Assembly: GCA_018806985.1 (NCBI GenBank)
Contig: JADANN010000099.1
Location: forward strand, 434,001 to 498,000
DNA from: Angiostrongylus vasorum
Taxonomy: Eukaryota > Nematoda > Chromadorea > Rhabditida > Metastrongylidae
Direction: 5' to 3'
DNA length: 64,000 bases
Position 1 is the stretch's first letter; the number at the start of each line of letters is the position of its first letter. The position numbers were made by a program, and so were the translations under genes. Below, one piece after another: positions 56,164 through 64,000 of the stretch. Below the pieces are notes generated by a model. It had not been told where the DNA came from. It did not search any database and saw only the letters and a list, made by a program, of their open reading frames with translations.

Positions 56164-56259
56164 ATGAATGCACATAGTACGACGCTGTGTTCAGTCTTCC
56201 TGTTATCTTTATCGCGCTCGATGAGAAAAATACTTTTGCCAGTGAAAATTCTGAGATAG
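56164..56259 (+). CDS. Possible first exon with signal peptide (arm 2)
   Basis: A TTCATTTCCAG acceptor ends at 56131, 32 bases before an ATG that opens MNAHSTTLCSVFLLSLSRSM. This looks like a trans-spliced start and a signal peptide. The straight frame ends after 31 codons; CCA|GTGAAA at about 56240 could be a donor. The arm 1 mirror (ATG at 46036) has MRAHGTTLCSVFLLSLS but a different continuation because of indels. The function is unknown. Confidence 0.3.
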   Translation: MNAHSTTLCSVFLLSLSRSMRKILLPVKILR

Positions 56260-56449
56260 GATCAAAATAAACACGGTTGGCTAACGTCAAGAACGAAGAC
56301 ATCAGCGTATCTTCTCCGGGAAGTCCTGCATTCATCTTTCTCAATTTCCTTTTGATTCTTTAAACCATGAAGGGAACGCACACAGCGTACGCTGGTTTTA
56401 CGATGTCCGCCCTCTGTTGTACCTTTTCATCAGGCTTTACAATGCACTC

Positions 56450-57940
56450 TTTGAGGCATCCAGTGAGTGGCAGGCTGTGATTTGTGTGACAAAACAATAA
56501 ACGGTCTCGTTCAGGGAATTGGTTTACCAACCTATTAGTGACCTTTCTTAACCTACTAAGAAACGAATAAGCTATTATTCGTCATGTTTGGGAATATGGT
56601 TCCGTATAAACAATCGTAATTTAGTCTTTAAACGTGCGTATCTCAACTGGTAGCAAAGTTTATTATTTGAAAAATAAAACATCGGAGCATACACTTTCTG
56701 TGCTTCTGTGCTGGGGGTATTGAAGCTAGCCAGTCATTCTTTGGTTCCATTTTTGTCATCGAAGGTCGTGTCTTAAGCAAAGAATGGAGAAAACAAGCGA
56801 AATTTAGTCCTGCAGAACATAGTCCTTTTTCTAATTGTTTTGTTGGTATCAACAGCCGGTCGCTTAACCTAGGTCGCGATGTTGGACCAAAGACAAATTG
56901 TTCGATGCACACCATCTATAAGAGGTGAGCTACCTAAGCCCTAAATTTGAACTAAAACATCCGGAACAGAAACGATATTTCACAAAACCACGTCTTTGGA
57001 GGAATAAGAAAAACTTTGGCTTAAAAATTTGCTATGTTCTCAATGCTTGCTTCACCTAGTGCAACGACCGGGAAATTTCTTCAACCGCCAATGTCATTCA
57101 CAAAGAGGCAGAACAACCTGTAGGATCATTTGTATGTCGACTGCACTTCTTGTATTGGTCTCCTCGATATTAAAGTAGTCTTAATGATGCATAAAATAAA
57201 TCATATAACACTCCATAGCAGAAAAAAAACTTAAACCACACAAACCTAATTTGGCTCCATTTTTTGGTGGGTTAAAAGCGGCCGACATTATTTTTCGACT
57301 CCTTCTAAGCCCATCATTTCAACCTTCTGTAGGATGGCATCCATATTTTATTAGTTTCCTTTATGCATGAGATGTGCACGACTTTCTACAATGGTGGAAG
57401 ATTATTACATCGACAGGTTGTTTCCATTTCCCATAATGCCGTTGATAAGACTGTTTGTTAAGGAAGGGGATCCATAGACAAAGCAGCAATTACGCCATTT
57501 AGTTGTTGACTGACTCCATTATTAGCTGGGACTCTCAAGCATTCACCTCAATAGCACCAACGACTTCCTCATGTTGTAGGAACGTTGTATCACAGTGACA
57601 GATGGTTTTTGCATGCCACGGTAGTGGCTTGCATACGGGACAGCTGTAGGAAAATGTCTAACGGAATCCGCTCTTTGCACTTCATAGTTCTTGAGAAATT
57701 TAATTCTGCACAAGCTTTGAGAGTTTTGCTGGAAAAATCCATTGAAAGCCATTAAAGCGAATCACGATTGTTTGGAATAGCTTCTCAGCAAACATAGATT
57801 TGGTATGTGTGTTCCTCTAAAGGTTTCTTCTACAAGTGTGAATGTTGGATACACGTAATTATCTCCTTCCTAAAAAAGAAGGATGTGCACAGAAATTCAT
57901 TACGAAAGTCTTAGTATTGTGTAGTTCTGATTATCTAACA
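56450..57940. other. No gene recognised
   Basis: AT-rich, with no motif or splice-supported frame. Confidence 0.45.
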
Positions 57941-57959
57941 TAGAGTGGACCACAGATTA

Positions 57960-58400
57960 TCCTGTGTTATACAATCACAAGGATACGGAGATATGAGCAA
58001 ATCTCGGAACAGCTGGCGGTCTTCGAAGCCTCGATTACCCTTTCCAGGTGCTCAAGGCCATCCAGTACATCAGACAACGCCCTTGCTTTGTCTTCCTCTC
58101 AAGCAGTTTTTTACTGCAACGGTACTATCTGCAGTTAGTCATCAACAGGAATGATATAGAGAGCAGTAATTGGCACTGACTGCTGATAGCACAGCCATAG
58201 CAAAAAAACTGCCTAAGAAAAAATTAAAGCAAAAGCCTCACCTGGTAGGGTGAATAGTACGTGAGCCCCTTGAAAGGGCGATGGCGGGTTCGGCGCCCAC
58301 CTGATGCTCTGAGATTTGCTCATTTGCATGGTTGTGGTTGTATTTCACATAATACTTTGTAACGAAAAAAAGAATAGGCAGTAAATAAAAGTCAAAAATT
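57960..58400. mobile_element. Two family D relatives, head to head
   Basis: 57960-58175 (GTCTTCGAAGCCTCGATTAC and a CTTTCCAGGTGC block) and 58180-58400 (GATGGCGGGTTCGGCGCCCA, then CTTTGTAACGAAAAAAAGAA) are in opposite orientation around a short centre. Confidence 0.5.
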
Positions 58401-59640
58401 ATCCTGTCTTACTTCTTCCATGCCAGAAAATCATTACCGAAGCTCCGTACTCGAATGGAAGGTAGAGGGCTTGTAAAGTGGAAAGGTTACGCAGAACGGC
58501 CTTCTAGTTAATATCACTTCTTGCGATAAAATGCTTGCAAGTCTATTCTTACTCCTCAAAGTTTCCCGTGAAATGAGAAGCTCGTCTATTTCAGCTGCTT
58601 TGCTTATCCAGCCAATTTTTATTTTTTTGATAGCAAACATAGGCATATTTCTGCGTCGAGCTTACTTCCGGAAGTTGTCCCTGTATCAAACGACGTCCAT
58701 AAGCCGTTCAAACGTTTGAATGCATCCTATCAAGCGTTTTTTCGTTGTGATTAACACCGATTGTGGTCTACTTTATTGCCTGAGTTATCAAATTATTGAT
58801 GTGATTTCGGCTCTTGTTTTAAGAAAACATCTGATAAACAGATTTGAAATCTGCCGAGCAAAGAATAGATCGTAGTGAAGCATTCCTTGCTACAAATCTC
58901 GTATCTAGGAAGGCGTTAAGATAAAGGAATTTTATCCACAATGTCGTGATGTATATTTTTCATGACACCACAAAAACTCCTTCCATCAATTCTTTCTGAA
59001 AAGCAAACAACAAGGAAAGAAGATCAAAAATAACACGATAAAATGAAATGAAAAACAACATGTAGAGCTCTCTTTGAGTTGGAGAGTTCTGCTAGACATG
59101 CCCTATTTCGTATTCAGTAGGAGGAGCGAGGACAACTTCTATGAACTCTAAATGTCCATTAGAGCTTCGCACATTCCGACATGGCGATTTCCGTCTTCAT
59201 TAGGAGTTTTCTGCAGTTTCATGAAGAAAAACAAGTCTGATGCCGTTCACATAACCTTTCATGCAGATTTAGTTCGTCTATAAAGCAATCAATTTTGCAT
59301 AGACATGTTAGTAACATGTCTCATTATTATAAGATTCGCGTCACTGCCTGAGAAATGTAGAGTCGAATTTTTCCACAACCAACACTTTATTTTCTCCGGC
59401 TTTAAAAATCTTTTCTAAAGGTCCAAGCTTTTTAGTCGCTTGGAACTTCTGTGTACCTGGTTCAGCAAGGTTCTTCTTCTATTTTCATTCTTCTGTGTAC
59501 TTTTATACCTTATTTTCTACTTCGTATTCATATTTCTTTCTGCAACATGGGATTAGTTAAATTTCCCCTTTGAGATGTACGAAGTCGGTGATTTTTTTTT
59601 CTGTTAGAGAAGTATGCGACCAATTTTCCGACCTAAGAAC
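58400..59640. other. No gene recognised
   Basis: AT-rich, with frames of 60-70 codons only and no known domain. Confidence 0.45.
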
Positions 59641-59745
59641 GATGGAAGGGTTGCTGTTTCCATGGTGCAGAATCGAAAGAGAGGTCGGTGCGGTGTGTAT
59701 TGCAACGCACCTCTAACCACCAGGCTACAGGCATCCTGGTGCGGT
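59640..59745 (-). mobile_element. tRNA-headed short element fragment, inverted
   Basis: Minus strand: GTAGCCTGGTGGTTAGAGGTG (A box), TTTCGATTCTGCACC (B box), then CCCTTCCATCGTTC. It belongs with SINE A or a close relative. Confidence 0.5.
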
Positions 59746-60314
59746 TAACAAGTTTCCCACAGTTATAAGTATTTCGACATTTCTCTCCAGATGCTTGGGT
59801 AAGAGTAAATACATTCGATCTCGCCACCTAATTATTACTTCTTTCTTGCTAGAAATAGTGAGAAGAAAAGGTCTTACACGAAAACTATAGTGCTCTTCGT
59901 GCTCTTCCAATGACGCTGCTTCGTACGCAGCGCATAACAGCGCATTACAAAACGAATGGATACTATATCGGCACACTTTGTGGATTCATGACACTAACTG
60001 TGAGGGAGTGATGCAAGCACAATGGTAAAGGCGTCGTTTTCTTGTTCAGCATTTATATAGATACAGAGGTAGTTCTCATAAGACAAAGGCGAATCCAAGA
60101 GGACGGAGATATCTTGACAAACAATACCATCTAACACAGAAGATGACAAATAGAACACCATCGAAGAACAGTGGAGAAAAGTTATATGCGTGGGCATTTC
60201 CCTCAAAAAATTCTATACAGAAAAGCCTAAAAAGTGGAAAAAATGTTTTTGTGCTGCATCTTCAGTTCTGATCTTTTGATATTTTTACGTGTTTTCGTAG
60301 GAATATAATGAAAT

Positions 60315-60585
60315 AAGGGTGCGCGTAGCGCACTGGTCGAGGGGCACTATGCAATACACTTGGGATCAATCTCAGCACCCCAGTCCACCAAGACCTCCAT
60401 CCCTCCGGGTCGCAAAGTGGTACCGGACTTGCCTGGGAGAGTAGCAGCGCTGGTTTGATATATCGGTCGGCCACCGCAAGACATAAAAGCTAGATATTCA
60501 TTCTTCACCTCAAAAGCTGCTTAATGAAGTCGAAAGCATGGCAAGATCGATGCGAAGAGCTTAATCCTTTATGGTGAAATAGCAG
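60315..60585 (+). mobile_element. SINE A, well preserved
   Basis: GCGCGTAGCGCACTGGTCGA (A box), GGATCAATCTCAG (B-box position), CTCCATCCCTCCGGGTCGC, GGTTTGATATATCGGTCGGC and TTAATGAAGTCGAAAGCATG. Confidence 0.65.
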
Positions 60586-60589
60586 TATT

Positions 60590-63500
60590 TCGATTAGTGA
60601 AAACATCATAATGATGAAGCTCTATTGTATTAGTTCAGCATAAGAATTCTAGCCCTTATTTTTCATAGTTTTTCACTACAACCACAATAGTGTGCTGAAT
60701 GATTTTTAATCAGTAATATTTTCTCCTCTGATTTCGGCAACTGAATGGTGGCCTGATGATTTCTTTACTTTTCCGATTTTCTTTTGAAGAAAGGTAAAAA
60801 TCGGTAGAATGCAGTCTTAATTGCGATCTACGCTTTGAGCCAAGCCGTAAGGTTGTGAATTAAGAATTATTCATCGATGCTTGGACTAAAATCAGTGGGA
60901 ACCAAAAAGTTCAATCCTCACGTCAATTTTTGAAATTCACCAGAGTAAACAGAAAAGTAGGCGAACTGGAAATATAGAAAATCCAATAGGAAAAAAAAGG
61001 AAAGCGAAATCCGCCGAAACATGAGCTCGTACGTAAATAGAGAAATAAAATGACACCTCGTGTTTGCTACGTAGAAACATAAAGAATTGCCCAAAAAATA
61101 GTGATGTAGTATAGGAGCTCCAAAAAAAGCCCAACTTCTATAACGAGACCGAAGCCAGGCCTTAGTTACAAAACATTTGATTCAAGTAAGTCTTCTTCTG
61201 AAACATCTAAAATATCCTAGTAGCCAAGAATTATTGATTGTACTTCTGTCGAAAAGTCAAAAAGTCAGCACCACCGTCAAAGTCTGGTGCCTATTTCCCA
61301 ATCCGAAGGTATCTTTATTTTAATTGCTTCTTATTCTGAACTTCTTTAACTGTTGTTAACTTTTCTGCACAATAGGGCAAAAGCTGCCATATTTTTGTGG
61401 TTCTTCACTTGTTATCTTTGTGTCATTTTGTATCAATGAAGCAGTATTTTCAAAGCCTCATGGTTGAAGCACATTCCACTGCCTTTAGTTTATTTCCATA
61501 ACAAGTTTTTCATGTTAACGACATTGGAGGGTACTTAGTCTTACGCTCGGAGAAATGGAAGTTAATTTGAAAGCGTTCAAGGCAAGCGGCGATCGCGGTT
61601 GCTCGCTCTACTAAATGGCCCAACCGCAAAGAGCTTTCGCCAAATGCAAAGTAGAAAAGATCCCACATGCAATCGATAAAGTTTCCAGTAGCGTCCATTG
61701 GAAGAAGAGACATATCTTGTAAATATAATAGTTGACGTCTGTAAACACCAAATGAAAATTCGCAAACTCACCTGTTTAAAAACACCGATGCTCCTTTTTC
61801 CCCAAATCATCGTGAGGATAGCAGCACTTTTGATTTTGGATTTTTTGCACGAGTACGGTTGCTACTAGAAGTTATGTAGTCTGTAACTTGCTCCGATCAT
61901 TGGTATGTTAAAAGCTGCTCGGGTTGGCTATTATTGGAATCCTGGGATAGCTCTGCTGGAACGTTCCTGAGTCGTCAGCAGGTCATCTGCTTTTGTGGAT
62001 CGGATGAGGGTTAACTGCTTTACAAATCAGATTCCTCAAGGACAGCAGCAACCGACTTTTGTGACGGCACCGAGTCCTGTGATCAGTTGACCAACCGCTT
62101 GAGAATGATGTGACCGATTGAGCTCGATTTCATAAAAGCATTAAGCGATTTTAAATATATTTTGAAAGATGCGTATAAACCGACTTTTTATAAGCACTCA
62201 CTTGTCCTCCTGAACTAAAAAGTTTGCACCAAGGTACAAATTTGGAAAGAATCCCAAACATCTTTGTGTTAGACAGACACAGCAAATGTCTCAACATTTT
62301 GCATTTTTCTGACTATAATGACAGTAAAGGTCGAGCTGCTTACATTACGATATATCCCTTACGACCTGTAATTCTACTGGTTATCGAGAAACTCAAGCGG
62401 CTAACAGCAAACTCCATTCATGTTCGTCATGCACCTCGTCTTCCTAGGATCTACGCAAAGGGCAGGACTAGCACTACAATTTCACCAGCGCCCTTCTAGC
62501 GGTTGTTGGTTGAAACGTAGCCTCGGCTAGTTCGTCGTGCTCGACAATAGCACAGTCTTATTTTTACTGGACTCTAAAGTTGCTGAACTACTTTTTCACT
62601 TGGGCAACGCTTCGATGATCAATCTATGGCTTACTTCGCAGTTCCTCACCTGCCAACCTCTACTCCACCTCCGATGAAGCTGTTAACCATTACTCAAGGT
62701 GCGCGCTAACATGAACACTATGAGTTTTTAAGTTCAGAAAAGTTACCTACACAGGATTGCAGTGTTATTCCCTGACTATTTCTGCCCCTTTCCATCAAAA
62801 TCAAATCGGTGGAAATTTTTTTTAAAAAATATTTTTTTGATGAAGGTAAAGTTCCTCATTTTATTTGAGACCTACCAATGGAGCAGGGGAAAATATTCAA
62901 GGCGCTTCCCAAGATAGTGAACACTCTACATTAAATGAAAAGAGGACTTATTTCACGAGCATCTCTAGTGCCACTGAAGAATGACTTTCCACGTGAGGAT
63001 TAATGTTCGCGAAGAATGCGGGATATAAGAAACTAAATCGCTTAGTGACCACGGCTTGCAATTTACAAGAGAAACTCAGCAATAAGTTGAAAACATGTTT
63101 AGCCCTTACGGTGCTAACCGACCAGCTGTGCTGCAAGAACTTTCCTGTTTGTTCAGTCACCTCCAAATTCTAACAGTGTTTTTCCATGTAACTAGAAAGA
63201 GCATCTCAAGAGACGGCGATTGATAGATAGCAAAGGAGTTCTTAAAAGCTGTCTTTTGAAGTACAGCTAGCACAAAGAGCATATGCTGCATTTCTAAGCT
63301 CGGCTCGTGTTTATGACAAGACATTTATTGGTTTACTTATTTTATCCATTGCGTGACTCATCACCGCTTAATTTGCTGATCTAAGCACTTCTTTCATCCA
63401 ATTAATCTTTCATCCTTCACTCGCAAACGTCTGGCTGATTGCTGGTTGAATTTCTTCTCCTTGGAGAACAAAGGCAGCCGGTTAGGGGTGCTCTCATTCC

Positions 63501-63780
63501 ACGACCACAGGCAATCTTATACTTTTCTGGATCGGAAGGAACTCCTCGCGACAAGTATGCCACCAATTTTCCGATGTCTTGACGAAGGCGAGTCTTGGTT
63601 TATTCAAAAGTGGTTCAAACCCAGGCGACTATGTATGTATTATAACTATAATGCCGCGCTTCTTGCTTTCCTCCATATATACATATATATGTGTGTAAAA
63701 AATACGTATATATGTGCTTATATGTTTGTCTACTCTTCATATGTTTGTACTTTGTACAAAAAAGATAAAGCTCTGCCTTG
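60590..63780. other. No gene recognised
   Basis: A minus-strand frame at 61713-61510 (with LGHLVERATAIAACLERF) and an upstream piece ending AAACAG|GTGAGT at 61769 look exon-like, but their phases do not agree, so no gene is called. The rest is featureless. Confidence 0.35.
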
Positions 63781-64000
63781 ATCAATCCCTGAGGGACGCG
63801 ACATGCATTCGACTTCATAATCATCTTTGGAAGTGATTGAATGCATATCTGGCTTACACAATGACTTGCAGCGGCATGCCGGTGTATCGAGTCAGTGCTA
63901 CTATCCTCCCAGACATGTCTGGGTACCAATTTGCCGACCTCGGAGAGATGAAAGGCTGGTGAGCGTGGGGTGCGGGGATCGATCCAATGCATTTTGCAGG
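63780..64000 (-). mobile_element. SINE A, inverted, running off the window
   Basis: The plus strand shows ATCAATCCCTGAGGGACGCG, ATGCATTCGACTTCATAATC and GGGGATCGATCCAATGCATT, the complements of the tail, body and B box. Confidence 0.6.

Larger units (their letters stand above)
54624..56449. repeat. Arm 2 of a 1.8-kb inverted duplication
   Basis: Mirror of arm 1 across a 7-kb spacer. The corresponding exon and frames are on the plus strand. A few single-base indels separate the arms. Confidence 0.85.

Noticed and set aside
61510..61810. Possible two-exon chemoreceptor-like gene (VERATA motif)
   Set aside because: The donor at 61769 and the acceptor at about 61715 are real-looking, but the phase that keeps exon 1 open does not lead into the VERATA frame.
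7985..64000. Functional tRNA genes at the A/B box matches
   Set aside because: The matches are embedded in repeated SINE bodies and cannot fold into a cloverleaf with acceptor stems.
1..64000. CRISPR arrays, bacterial operons, ribosome binding sites
   Set aside because: The sequence is eukaryotic and no regularly spaced direct repeats were seen.

Overview
The window is eukaryotic, AT-rich, intron-bearing and dominated by repeats. Short exons joined by TTTNCAG-type acceptors, a start codon three bases after a strong acceptor (trans-splice style), Penelope-like, RTE-type and mariner relics, and several tRNA-headed short repeats point to a nematode. A strongylid or hookworm-like parasite is my best guess, from recognition of the repeat types rather than from any database search.

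Only one protein-coding gene can be rebuilt with confidence. It lies on the minus strand from 30460 down to 20384 and encodes a secreted metal-dependent hydrolase of the endonuclease/exonuclease/phosphatase (EEP) fold. I place nine exons, one of them a tentative 20-base micro-exon. All junction phases agree, the product is about 327 residues, and every catalytic motif is present. Its introns hold an RTE relic, tRNA-headed short repeats and hammerhead-like motifs. A paralogous first exon lies on the same strand at 5102-4929; its downstream exons were not found and may lie beyond base 1.

The rest is mostly mobile DNA. There are two Penelope-like elements with reverse transcriptase and GIY-YIG remnants (17.0-18.9 kb minus, 43.1-44.8 kb plus), four RTE-type relics (3.0-4.0, 6.2-7.5, 23.6-24.7, 49.7-50.2 kb), one mariner relic (10.6-11.3 kb minus), and at least four families of dispersed short elements. 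Two of these families have clear tRNA-like heads. One 372-bp copy sits between perfect 11-bp target-site duplications. (TA)n tracts often border the foldbacks.

The most striking layer is a set of about sixteen scattered motifs that look like minimal hammerhead ribozymes: a CTGANGA core, an extra A, a short stem, then GAAAC. They fall into at least two stem-II sequence classes that keep pairing while changing sequence. Several occur as outward-facing pairs at the ends of inverted repeats, including one 367-bp near-perfect palindrome and the inverted terminal repeats around the Penelope-like element at 43-45 kb.

A second structural feature is a 1.8-kb inverted duplication (45745-47571 and 54624-56449) separated by 7 kb. 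Each arm carries the same terminal exon, differing only at two synonymous sites, plus two small secreted-peptide-like reading frames. Long intervals (9.2-10.5, 33.3-35.3, 39.1-40.7, 40.9-43.1, 50.3-53.4, 56.5-57.9, 58.4-60.3 and 60.6-63.8 kb) hold nothing I can name.
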